Shown here: positions 8,573 through 14,074 of the stretch, piece after piece | Numbering within the stretch: the first letter of the stretch is position 1 | How the letters are laid out: each line of letters begins with the position of its first letter | From: CAZAYP01 sp964489425 [NCBI: uncultured Verrucomicrobiota bacterium] | GTDB lineage: Bacteria; Verrucomicrobiota; Kiritimatiellia; RZYC01 | Direction of reading: 5' to 3' | DNA: 14,074 nucleotides | Assembly (NCBI GenBank): GCA_964489425.1 | Contig: CAZAYP010000113.1 | Location: 1 to 14,074 of the forward strand | The notes under the pieces: generated by a model | The model's database searches: none | Told to the model about the DNA's origin: nothing | The model's input: the letters and a program-made list of their open reading frames with translations, nothing else | Made by a program: the position numbers and the translations under genes

Positions 8573-10431
8573 CCACGCAGGCTCCGCTGGAACCCGCGGC
8601 TCCCCAGCCGATGGCCATGGGCCTTGGCAACGCGATCGCCCGCGCCCACGGCGAGCCGGACGGCTCCGCGCTGGCCCAGTGGGCCGCGCTGCTCTACGCG
8701 CACCTGCAAGCCGGCCGCGTGTATCTCGACCTGCGCCAGCCCCTGGCGGGCCTGGAGGAGGCCGGCCCGCTGCCGCCGCCGCTGGATCCTGCGCCGGCGT
8801 GGGTCGCCGTGGTCGGCCCTGGGCAGGCCGCCCCCGGAACCGCGCCGCTGGTGCGCTGCGCGGATCGGTTGTGGCTGGCCCGCTACCACGACTTTGACTG
8901 CCGCCTGCGGGACCTGCTGAATGCCCGCCGCAACCGGCCGCCCCGGCCCATGAACGAAGTCCGGTTGCGGGCGGACATCGCCCGCCTGTTCCCGGGGCGG
9001 CCGGTGACGGAAAAGGACCGCGGCCAGATGCTGGCGGCGGCCGCGCTCGTGGACCTGCATTTCGGCCTGCTCACCGGCGGGCCCGGCACCGGCAAGACCA
9101 CGTCGCTGGCCAAGATGCTGCTGCTGCACTTGCGTCAGGCGCAACCCGATCAAATGGCGCCGATCCTGCTCCTGGCGCCCACCGGCAAGGCCGCCACGCG
9201 CATCCGGCAAAGCCTGTCCCGCACGTCGCGGCCGGAGGATCCGTCCGCGCGCTCCGCGCTCGGCGACACGGCCATGGACAAGCTTTGCCAGGGGTTGCGC
9301 GAATCTCCGGATTTGCTCGCATTGCTTGATCGGCTGGATCCCCAGTCGCCTGCCACGCTGGTCAAAACCCAGACCATCCACAAGGCCCTCGGCCCGCGCG
9401 CCGAGCGGCGCGATGGCCAGGGGCCGTTCCGGCATGACCCGGACCACCCGCTGCGCGCTTCTTTTGTCATCGTGGACGAAGTCTCCATGGTGGACCTGGC
9501 CCTCATGGCCCGCCTGGTCGCGGCCGTGCCGCCGGAAGCCCCGCTGGTGCTGGTGGGCGACGCCGAACAACTTCAGAGCGTCGAGGCCGGCCCGGTGCTG
9601 GCTGACATTGCCCGTGAGCTGTCCGCGATTCCCGCCGACCGGGCCGACCTGCTCGGCGCGCGGACCGGGTGCCGGGCCGTGGAGTTGGGCCCCGACCTGT
9701 GCCGTATGGATCACGTCCGCCTGTCTTACAACCACCGGTTCCATGCCGGCACCCGGATCGGCCGGCTGGCCGCGCACGTCAACGCGGGCCAGGCGGACGA
9801 GTGCGTCCAGTTGCTGGAGCACACCGGGTCCGACGCGGCGTGGATCAAGCTGCCGGAAGACGGCCGCGGCCTGCCGGCCGGCGCCAAGGCGCTGATGATC
9901 GAGCCAGCCGCCTACGGCCGCCTGCACGAGTTGCTCCAGAACGCGGAGCTTCCGGCGCCGGCGGCGGCCGTTGCGGCGTTTGACCAGTTCCGGGTGCTGT
10001 GCGCCATGCGCAAGGGTCCTGACGGGGTTGACCAGTGGAACGCGCGCCTCCAGCAGTGGGTGGTGGGCCCGGCTCATGCCGGCCGCCCGCGGGCCGTCAT
10101 GGTGGCCGTCAACGACCCGGCCTCCGGGCTGTGCAACGGGGATACCGGACTGGTGTTACCGGCGGCGGACGGGTCGGCCACGTTTCACTCCAGCGACGGT
10201 AGCCTGACCTGGCCCGCGGCCCTGTTGCCGCAAAACGAGCCGGGCTGGGCCATCACCATCCACAAAAGCCAGGGCAGCGAGTACGACACCGTGGCCATCG
10301 CCTTGCCCCGCGCGGGCGGCCAGCCCCTGCTGACCCGCCGCCTGCTCTACACGGCCCTGACCCGCGCCCGCCGGCGGGTCATCATCCTGGCCACAGAATC
10401 CGCATTGCGCAAAGCCATAAGCACCCCCTGA
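8569..10431 (+). CDS. recD: RecD, exonuclease V (RecBCD) alpha subunit: 5'-3' helicase
   Basis: A 620-residue superfamily 1B helicase, close to the E. coli RecD length (608). Motifs seen: Walker A GPGTGKTT (171-178, catalytic K176), Walker B VDEVSMVD with D303-E304, motif III GDAEQLQSVEAG from 330, motif IV YNHRF (387-391), motif V ITIHKSQGSEYD from 562 and motif VI LLYTALTRAR (592-601). All ATPase residues are present. The length and the neighbours indicate true RecD of the RecBCD complex rather than the longer free-standing RecD2. It translocates on the 5'-ended strand and controls nuclease behaviour of the complex. Its start overlaps the recB stop as ATGA. The operon ends about 20 bases before a hairpin terminator. 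Confidence 0.97.
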   Translation: MTTQAPLEPAAPQPMAMGLGNAIARAHGEPDGSALAQWAALLYAHLQAGRVYLDLRQPLAGLEEAGPLPPPLDPAPAWVAVVGPGQAAPGTAPLVRCADRLWLARYHDFDCRLRDLLNARRNRPPRPMNEVRLRADIARLFPGRPVTEKDRGQMLAAAALVDLHFGLLTGGPGTGKTTSLAKMLLLHLRQAQPDQMAPILLLAPTGKAATRIRQSLSRTSRPEDPSARSALGDTAMDKLCQGLRESPDLLALLDRLDPQSPATLVKTQTIHKALGPRAERRDGQGPFRHDPDHPLRASFVIVDEVSMVDLALMARLVAAVPPEAPLVLVGDAEQLQSVEAGPVLADIARELSAIPADRADLLGARTGCRAVELGPDLCRMDHVRLSYNHRFHAGTRIGRLAAHVNAGQADECVQLLEHTGSDAAWIKLPEDGRGLPAGAKALMIEPAAYGRLHELLQNAELPAPAAAVAAFDQFRVLCAMRKGPDGVDQWNARLQQWVVGPAHAGRPRAVMVAVNDPASGLCNGDTGLVLPAADGSATFHSSDGSLTWPAALLPQNEPGWAITIHKSQGSEYDTVAIALPRAGGQPLLTRRLLYTALTRARRRVIILATESALRKAISTP

Positions 10432-10450
10432 AACCGGGAACACGGTAAGA

Positions 10451-10499
10451 GCCCCCTTGGCCGATCCGGGGTGGTGGCTGCATTTGGGGGCGTTTTTTT
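10451..10499 (+). terminator. rho-independent terminator of recCBD
   Basis: GCCCCC (10451-10456) pairs with GGGGGC (10486-10491), followed after one base by a T7 run (10493-10499). The 29-base loop is long but can fold further through GGCC (10459-10462) and GGCT (10476-10479). It lies 19 bases after the recD stop and, by its T-tract, works on the plus strand. Confidence 0.6.
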
Positions 10500-10508
10500 C
10501 TGTCTACT

Positions 10509-10522
10509 CGCATTTTCTTTGA
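10509..10522 (+). repeat. left arm of 14-bp perfect inverted repeat
   Basis: Sequence CGCATTTTCTTTGA; exact reverse complement of 10739-10752. It lies 10 bases after the recCBD terminator T-tract. Confidence 0.7.
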
Positions 10523-10573
10523 GCCTTTTGGCGCAACCCCCACAGCGGCAACCGGACAGCCCAATTTTGCCTT

Positions 10574-10675
10574 TCACGCCGCCTGGAGCAACTTCAACTC
10601 TGCCAAGTCCATGCCGGTGAGGCGGCAGAGCCCGATCAACAACAAATCCTGGATCTGCTTAAAGTCAGCCTGTAG
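10574..10675 (-). pseudogene. 33-codon open remnant, possible C-terminus of a lost gene
   Basis: Between a TGA (complement of 10676-10678) and its own TGA (complement of 10574-10576) the minus strand reads 33 codons with a protein-like, amphipathic pattern: FKQIQDLLLIGLCRLTG followed by MDLAELKLLQAA. There is no start codon at the left end and only an internal ATG. It may be the tail of a transposase or another protein whose upstream part has been lost, because it lies between the inverted repeats. I do not recognise the family, and chance cannot be excluded at this length. Confidence 0.25.
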
Positions 10676-10738
10676 TCATAATCGTGAAATCCGCCGTCTC
10701 CGCTACCCCTCGTGGAAGAGTTGGATGCGCGTAAACGG

Positions 10739-10752
10739 TCAAAGAAAATGCG
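10739..10752 (-). repeat. right arm of 14-bp perfect inverted repeat
   Basis: TCAAAGAAAATGCG, exact reverse complement of 10509-10522. It ends one base before the stop codon (10754-10756) of the TPR-like gene. Confidence 0.7.
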
Positions 10753-10753
10753 T

Positions 10754-11923
10754 TTAAAACAGCCGGCGCGTCATGCGCAGCAGCCGTGCAAACAGGCCGT
10801 GGTATTGCCCCGCCAGCGTGGTCAGCCACCGGTAAGCTTCGGCGTCGCGGCCCGTGGCGGCCATGACGCAGGCCCGGCCGAACACGGCCGGGTACTCGGT
10901 CGCATCCAGGTCCACGGCCATGGTGTAATACATCTCGGCCTTCGGGTAGACGCCCATGCGCAGGTAGCAGTCGCCGACCGCGGTGCATAGGAACCCCAGG
11001 CTGGGATGATCCCCCATGAGCATTTTCAAGCGTTGCACCGCGTCGTAATGCGCGCCCTGGTTGAACTGGCTGCGCGCTTGTTCGACGTCCAGGCCGACCG
11101 CGGTCACGCCGGCGGCCCGCGCCTGGCCCAAGGCATTCGTGGCGGCCGCCCAGTCCTGCCGGTCCCCGGCCTGGCAGGCCTGCCAGAGCAGGTCGGCCGC
11201 GGCCTGCAGGCGGCGGGTCAAGGCGTCGGCGGTTGCGGGTGCGGCGGAGGGGGCGTTGGTGGCAGCCGGGTCGGTCAGCACGTAATCCACGATGGCCGCG
11301 AAGCGATCCGGCCCCAGCAGGGCGGTGAACCGCGCCTGTTCATCGCGCAACCATGCGGCCATGCTGCCGATCTCGCGGGCCGATCGGCCGCGCAGCAGGG
11401 CGCGCGCGCGGCGCGGGTTGCCCTGCGCGGCCGACACCAGCCCCAGGTTGAAGCGCACCATGGGTTCCAGGGGATCGCGGGCGTGCAGCGTGTCCAGCAT
11501 GCGCCGGGCCTGCCGGGTATAGCCGCAGCGGAAAAGCACCCCGCCCCACCGCGCCCGGCTGGCCGTATCGCGGGGCTGCAGGGCGCATAGCTGGGCCCAG
11601 AAATCCTCGGCCCACAGGATCTGCCGCGGTTGGTAGGCGGTGTAGAATTGGGCCGCCCGGTACAACACGGGCGCGGCGGCCGGCGCCAGGGCCAGCATCT
11701 GCTGCAGCGCGCCGTAGGCGCCAGCCAGGTTGTTGCTTCCCAGGCACTGGTCAAACGCCCGGCCATACGCGGTCACACGCCCCTCGACCAGGCGTGTCGT
11801 CGGCATCACCGGCAGGTCGCCATGCAAATACAGGGCCGGGTCGAGGTTCCAGATGAAATCGCCCCAGGCGGCGTGGCCCAGGCCCAAGGCCAGAACCCAC
11901 CCCACCCACCGCAGCTTGGTCAT
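10754..11923 (-). CDS. exported TPR-like repeat protein of unknown function
   Basis: A 389-residue protein starting with a clear Sec-type signal peptide: basic MTKLR, hydrophobic WVGWVLALGLG, then HAAWG before DFIW, with cleavage likely near residue 21. The mature part is alanine- and arginine-rich helical sequence with tetratricopeptide-like repeats. Two zones stand out: roughly residues 65-190, and a C-terminal zone where GDCYLRMGVYPKAEMYYTMA and GRACVMAATGRDAEAYRWL fit the TPR consensus. No catalytic motif is visible; TPR proteins generally act as scaffolds. Location is periplasmic or outer-membrane-associated if Gram-negative. I chose the ATG at 11923 because it begins the signal peptide; an in-frame ATG at 11935 would add MWHC. 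Neither has a strong Shine-Dalgarno. Upstream lies a structured region that could be its leader. The stop codon abuts an inverted repeat, so the original C-terminus may have been altered. Confidence 0.75.
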   Translation of the reverse strand: MTKLRWVGWVLALGLGHAAWGDFIWNLDPALYLHGDLPVMPTTRLVEGRVTAYGRAFDQCLGSNNLAGAYGALQQMLALAPAAAPVLYRAAQFYTAYQPRQILWAEDFWAQLCALQPRDTASRARWGGVLFRCGYTRQARRMLDTLHARDPLEPMVRFNLGLVSAAQGNPRRARALLRGRSAREIGSMAAWLRDEQARFTALLGPDRFAAIVDYVLTDPAATNAPSAAPATADALTRRLQAAADLLWQACQAGDRQDWAAATNALGQARAAGVTAVGLDVEQARSQFNQGAHYDAVQRLKMLMGDHPSLGFLCTAVGDCYLRMGVYPKAEMYYTMAVDLDATEYPAVFGRACVMAATGRDAEAYRWLTTLAGQYHGLFARLLRMTRRLF

Positions 11924-12009
11924 ACAATGCCACATAGTCCAGCGGAGTTGACTATACCGCCGGACCCGCCTGGGGCAATGCAAAACTCGCCGGGTGTCGG
12001 CGCTGGCAC

Positions 12010-12170
12010 CGTTCAAAACACGAAAGGTTGCCCCGCGGACGGGACAACCTTTCGCTGCGGTTGCTTGCTGGCTTACCGTTCCCTAAAGGAGAACAATACC
12101 CCGGTCGAATTGCTCGACGTGACTTGCCGCGGCATTGAGGGGAGATACCAAGGCATCCGGGGTACTGTTC
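12010..12170 (-). ncRNA. candidate structured small RNA or 5' leader
   Basis: On the minus strand a 14-bp stem pairs GAACAGTACCCCGG (complement of 12157-12170) with CCGGGGTATTGTTC (complement of 12091-12104). It encloses a short hairpin (12145-12156) and a GTCGA/TCGAC hairpin (12104-12118). A 15-bp stem-loop follows (12021-12054) with T-rich TGTTTTG after it, like a terminator. The 14-bp, 15-bp and 12145-12156 stems each contain one pair that is a G-U wobble on the minus strand but an A-C mismatch on the plus strand, which favours minus-strand transcription. No known family (6S, SRP, tmRNA, RNase P, common riboswitches) is recognisable by eye. It could be a free-standing RNA of about 160 bases or the leader of the TPR-like gene, whose start lies about 90 bases downstream. 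Confidence 0.4.
12021..12054 (-). terminator. strong stem-loop, likely terminator of the RNA candidate
   Basis: CGAAAGGTTG and CAACCTTTCG pair perfectly (10 bp). After one G-U pair on the minus strand the stem continues with CCCG/CGGG around a four-base loop. On the minus strand TGTTTTGAAC follows, a weak T-tract. On the plus strand no T-tract follows. It would stop transcription entering from the response regulator side, or attenuate the TPR-like gene. Confidence 0.45.
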
Positions 12171-12259
12171 ATTTTTAAATCTTTTTTCATCACGCGCCTT
12201 GCTCACCCTGCTGCATCGTCCACCGCGTTCTCAACTTTCTAACTAGCATCATACCCAAG

Positions 12260-12273
12260 GCCGCTCCCAAGCG
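12260..12273 (-). other. short hairpin downstream of the response regulator gene
   Basis: CCGCT and AGCGG (minus strand CCGCTTGGGAGCGG) form a 5-bp stem with a four-base loop, 29 bases past the response regulator stop. There is no T-tract, so it is at best a weak terminator or a 3' end stabiliser. The minus-strand TATGAT immediately beyond it (complement of 12248-12253) resembles a -10 box but lacks a good -35. Confidence 0.3.
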
Positions 12274-12301
12274 GTACCTGAATTCCCTGTACGAATATTT
12301 C

Positions 12302-13003
12302 TTACGCCTGGGCAGCGTGCGGGAACGCCTTGCGCATGGCGTAGCTCATCAGCTCGTTGGCGTTCTTCAGGCCCAGCTTTTTTTTCAGCCGCGTCTTGTG
12401 CGTGTCCACGGTCTTGGGGCTGACGTGCAGGCCGGCGCCGATGGCGCGCGAGCTCTTGCCCTCGGCCAGCAGGCGCAGCACGTCCAGTTCCCGGTCCGAG
12501 AGGCCTTTGAGCGCATGGCTGCGCGCCGGCTGGTTGAGCGTGGCCAGCAGCAGGCGGTCCTTGAACGCCTCGCTCACGAAGATGTCGCCGCCCATGACCG
12601 CGCGGATTCCTTCCACCACCCGGTCGGTTTTCTCGCTCTTCATGACGTATCCCGCCGCCCCGGCGCGCAGGGCGCGCTCGGCATAGAGGTTGGCATCGTG
12701 CATGGACAGGACGAGGATCTTGATGTCCGGGTGCTGCGCCGCCAGGTCCTTGATCAGGTCCAGGCCGCTGTGGTTGTCGAGGGAGATGTCGATCACCGCC
12801 ACCTGGGGCGGGTGGGCCTTGATCTGCTGCAGGGCTTGCTGGGCCGACCCGGCCTCGGCGCAGACCATCATGTCCTTTTCCTTGTTGATCCACGCGGCCA
12901 CCCCGAGGCGCACGGGCGGGTGATCGTCCACCAGCAGCACCTGGATGCGCAGCCCGCGGCGCGCGGCCGGCCCCACGGTCTTGGATTTGCGGTTCACGAG
13001 CAT
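12302..13003 (-). CDS. NarL/FixJ-family response regulator (receiver plus LuxR-type HTH)
   Basis: A 233-residue two-domain regulator. The receiver domain starts near residue 20: acidic pair D26-D27 in LLVDDHPPVR, phosphate-accepting D72 in VIDISL, switch S100 in VLSMHD and the conserved K122 in GYVMKS, so phosphorylation chemistry looks intact. The C-terminal LuxR-type helix-turn-helix runs from LSDRELDVLRLLAEG (168-182) through VSPKTVDTHKTRL (194-206) to about residue 217. It binds DNA as a phosphorylation-controlled dimer in this family. No sensor kinase gene is adjacent, so it is an orphan here. The start at 13003 is the only ATG before the receiver domain, though no strong Shine-Dalgarno precedes it. 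The first ~19 basic residues are an extra N-terminal extension relative to typical members. Target genes unknown. Confidence 0.95.
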   Translation of the reverse strand: MLVNRKSKTVGPAARRGLRIQVLLVDDHPPVRLGVAAWINKEKDMMVCAEAGSAQQALQQIKAHPPQVAVIDISLDNHSGLDLIKDLAAQHPDIKILVLSMHDANLYAERALRAGAAGYVMKSEKTDRVVEGIRAVMGGDIFVSEAFKDRLLLATLNQPARSHALKGLSDRELDVLRLLAEGKSSRAIGAGLHVSPKTVDTHKTRLKKKLGLKNANELMSYAMRKAFPHAAQA

Positions 13004-13035
13004 GTGTCAGGATCGCTTTCCTTCGTTAAACAATC

Positions 13036-13064
13036 AATATACGCCGGGCAGGCAATCCGCTCCA
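13036..13064 (-). promoter_or_regulatory. weak candidate promoter of the response regulator gene
   Basis: On the minus strand TATATT (complement of 13036-13041) matches the -10 consensus at 5/6. The hexamer 17 bases upstream, TGGAGC (complement of 13059-13064), matches the -35 poorly. An activator-dependent promoter would look like this. Transcription would start near 13029, giving a leader of about 26 bases. Confidence 0.3.
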
Positions 13065-13073
13065 TCGTAATAT

Positions 13074-13096
13074 CGCGTACGAAAAATTTGTACACG
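13074..13096. promoter_or_regulatory. inverted repeat, possible operator upstream of the response regulator promoter
   Basis: CGCGTAC (13074-13080) and GTACACG (13090-13096) are inverted copies (6 of 7 bases) around an AT-rich 9-base centre. The dyad lies just upstream of the candidate -35 hexamer, where activators of weak-(-35) promoters bind. The regulator itself or another dimeric protein could bind here; this is inference from position and symmetry. Confidence 0.35.
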
Positions 13097-13134
13097 GACC
13101 CAATGGGGCCTGCGCGCCGCCCGCGAAAGAAGAC

Positions 13135-13162
13135 GGGGCATGGCCGTTGCCGGCCATGCCCC
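13135..13162 (-). terminator. terminator hairpin of the glutamate dehydrogenase gene
   Basis: GGGGCATGGCC (13135-13145) pairs perfectly with GGCCATGCCCC (13152-13162), an 11-bp stem with a six-base loop. On the minus strand the T-rich GTCTTCTTTC follows. It lies 43 bases beyond the gdhA stop codon on the same strand. Confidence 0.6.
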
Positions 13163-13186
13163 GCGCCGTTGCCCGCGCCGTTGCCC
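13163..13186. repeat. 12-bp tandem duplication
   Basis: GCGCCGTTGCCC occurs twice head to tail (13163-13174, 13175-13186) between the gdhA stop and its terminator stem. The core GCCGTTGCC appears a third time in the terminator loop. It looks like replication slippage. Confidence 0.6.
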
Positions 13187-13205
13187 GGGCCGGATCCCCG
13201 GCTGG

Positions 13206-14018
13206 TTATACCAGGCCCTGGTCAATCATCGAGTCCGCCACCTTGACGAACCCGGCGATGTTGGCGCCCATGACGTAGTTGCCGGCCTGGCCGTATTCCT
13301 TGGAGGTCTCATAGCAGGCCTGGTGGATGTCCACCATGATCTTCTGCAGGCGTTGGTCGACTTCGTCGCGGGTCCAGCTCAGGCGCATGGAGTTCTGGCT
13401 CATCTCCAGGCCGGAGGTGGCCACCCCGCCGGCGTTGGCCGCCTTGCCGGGGCCAAACAGGATCTTCTGGGCCAGGAACTGTTCAACCGCCTCGGGCGTG
13501 CTGGGCATGTTGGCGCCTTCGCACACCAGGTAGCAGCCGTTTTTCAGCAGCGTTTTGGCGTCCTCGCCGTCGATCTCGTTCTGCGTGGCGCTGGGGAACG
13601 CGCACTGGCAGGCAATGCCCCAGGGGCGCTGGCCGGCGCGGTACTCGGCGTTGAAGTGGTCGGCGTAGTCCTTGATCCGGCCGCGGCGCACGTTCTTGAG
13701 GTCCATCAGCCAGTTCAGCCGATCGAGGGTCATGCCGTTCTTCTCGTAAATCGTGCCGTTGGAATCGGAGAAGCTCACCACCTTGGCGCCCAGCTGCAGC
13801 AGTTTCTGGGCGGTGAACTGGGCCACGTTGCCCGAGCCGGAAATGGCGCACACCTTGCCTTCCATGGATTCCCCGCGCGTCTTGAGCATCTCGCTGGCAA
13901 AGTACACCGCGCCAAAGCCGGTGGCCTCGGGCCGAATCAACGAGCCGCCCCACTTCAGCCCCTTGCCGGTCAGCACGCCGGTGAAGCTGTTGGTCAGCTT
14001 CTTGTACTGGCCGAACAG
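13206..14018 (-). CDS. gdhA: NADP-type glutamate dehydrogenase, C-terminal part (5' end missing or broken)
   Basis: About 271 residues matching the C-terminal 60 percent of hexameric glutamate dehydrogenase (whole proteins about 450): LFGQYKKLTN, then TGKGLKWGGSLIRPEATG, the Rossmann motif GSGNVAQ, SDSNGTI after the second strand (the NADP-preferring pattern), PSATQNEID, CEGANMPST and the glycine-rich GPGKAANAGGVATSG. The enzyme makes glutamate from 2-oxoglutarate and ammonium in the cytoplasm. The N-terminal substrate domain, with the GGGKGG lysine, is absent. Recognisable homology stops at 14018; upstream the frame reads unrelated residues and hits TGA (complement of 14037-14039), and no GxGGRE segment is found in any frame. 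Either the gene was disrupted or the contig end is chimeric or misassembled. The 3' end is normal and is followed by a hairpin terminator. Confidence 0.92.
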   Translation of the reverse strand: MFGQYKKLTNSFTGVLTGKGLKWGGSLIRPEATGFGAVYFASEMLKTRGESMEGKVCAISGSGNVAQFTAQKLLQLGAKVVSFSDSNGTIYEKNGMTLDRLNWLMDLKNVRRGRIKDYADHFNAEYRAGQRPWGIACQCAFPSATQNEIDGEDAKTLLKNGCYLVCEGANMPSTPEAVEQFLAQKILFGPGKAANAGGVATSGLEMSQNSMRLSWTRDEVDQRLQKIMVDIHQACYETSKEYGQAGNYVMGANIAGFVKVADSMIDQGLV

Positions 14019-14074
14019 ACGACAGCAACAGGTGGGTCAGCCACGACGAATCTTCCAGGGTACTTTCATATTGG

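Larger units (their letters stand above)
10509..10752. mobile_element. putative decayed mobile element or MITE bounded by inverted repeats
   Basis: The 14-base word CGCATTTTCTTTGA (10509-10522) recurs as its exact reverse complement at 10739-10752. Inside these perfect arms the similarity continues imperfectly: the next ~17 bases still match at about 11 positions, including GCGCA. Just outside, both copies are followed (reading outwards) by a CTGT/ACAG-type word about 10 bases away. AT-rich perfect arms are notable in this GC-rich sequence. The interior holds no intact gene, only a 33-codon minus-strand remnant. No clear target-site duplication is visible, so an inverted pair of a dispersed repeat is an alternative to a transposable element. 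This fills the gap between recD and the TPR-like gene. Confidence 0.4.

Noticed and set aside
2696-9556. E. coli Chi-like octamers GCTGGTGG at 2696, 6004 and 9549 (plus strand) and one on the minus strand near 12930.
   Set aside because: They mostly encode Leu-Val-Asp/Gly in a leucine/valine-rich, GC-rich coding bias, and the Chi sequence differs between phyla, so no role can be claimed.
12010-12170. 6S, SRP, tRNA or cobalamin-riboswitch identity for the structured region.
   Set aside because: The diagnostic motifs (SRP GGAAG apical loop, tRNA T-arm with acceptor, B12-box) are not present and the overall fold does not match by eye.
12091-12190. Plus-strand terminator reading of the 14-bp stem followed by ATTTTTAAATCTTTTTT.
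   Set aside because: The stem is separated by about 50 bases, there is no plus-strand gene just upstream, and the mismatch pattern (A-C on plus, G-U on minus) favours the minus strand. It remains a weaker alternative.
1-14074. CRISPR arrays, tRNA or rRNA genes, phage genes, toxin-antitoxin or defence islands.
   Set aside because: None seen: no regularly spaced direct repeats, no tRNA-like folds, and every larger gene is accounted for by the listed functions.

Overview
GC-rich bacterial DNA, probably a contig end from an environmental or uncultured organism. Ordinary chromosomal housekeeping genes sit beside each other and no phage, plasmid or rRNA marker is visible, so the phylum cannot be fixed from the sequence. 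The strong leucine/glycine/alanine/arginine coding bias and the gene types would fit a GC-rich Gram-negative lineage, for example in the PVC group or Proteobacteria. This is an inference only.

Layout. Positions 139-1071 (minus strand) encode an NAD(P)-binding atypical short-chain dehydrogenase. A divergent intergenic region (1072-1217) carries a reasonable sigma70-type promoter for the plus-strand operon recC-recB-recD (1218-10431). This is a complete RecBCD helicase-nuclease: each gene overlaps the next by ATGA, and all helicase and nuclease motifs are intact. A hairpin with a T-tract (10451-10499) ends the operon. Next comes a gene-free stretch (10509-10752) bounded by a perfect 14-bp inverted repeat and holding a 33-codon remnant; it looks like a decayed mobile element. 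From there on everything reads on the minus strand: a secreted or periplasmic TPR-like protein (10754-11923), an intergenic block that folds into several stems and is my best candidate for an undescribed small RNA or structured leader (about 12010-12170), an orphan NarL/FixJ-type response regulator (12302-13003), and the C-terminal 60 percent of an NADP-type glutamate dehydrogenase (13206-14018) followed by its terminator hairpin. The glutamate dehydrogenase frame breaks about 56 bases before the window end.

How the parts work together. RecB (3'-5' helicase plus nuclease), RecC (inactive-helicase-fold scaffold that would hold the hotspot-recognition channel) and RecD (5'-3' helicase) form one complex that processes double-strand breaks and loads RecA. 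Their one-transcript, overlapping arrangement fits stoichiometric assembly. The other genes have no evident functional tie to RecBCD. The most unusual material is between genes: the structured minus-strand RNA candidate, the inverted-repeat element, the broken 5' part of the glutamate dehydrogenase gene, and an A-tract where the recC and recB frames are both open.
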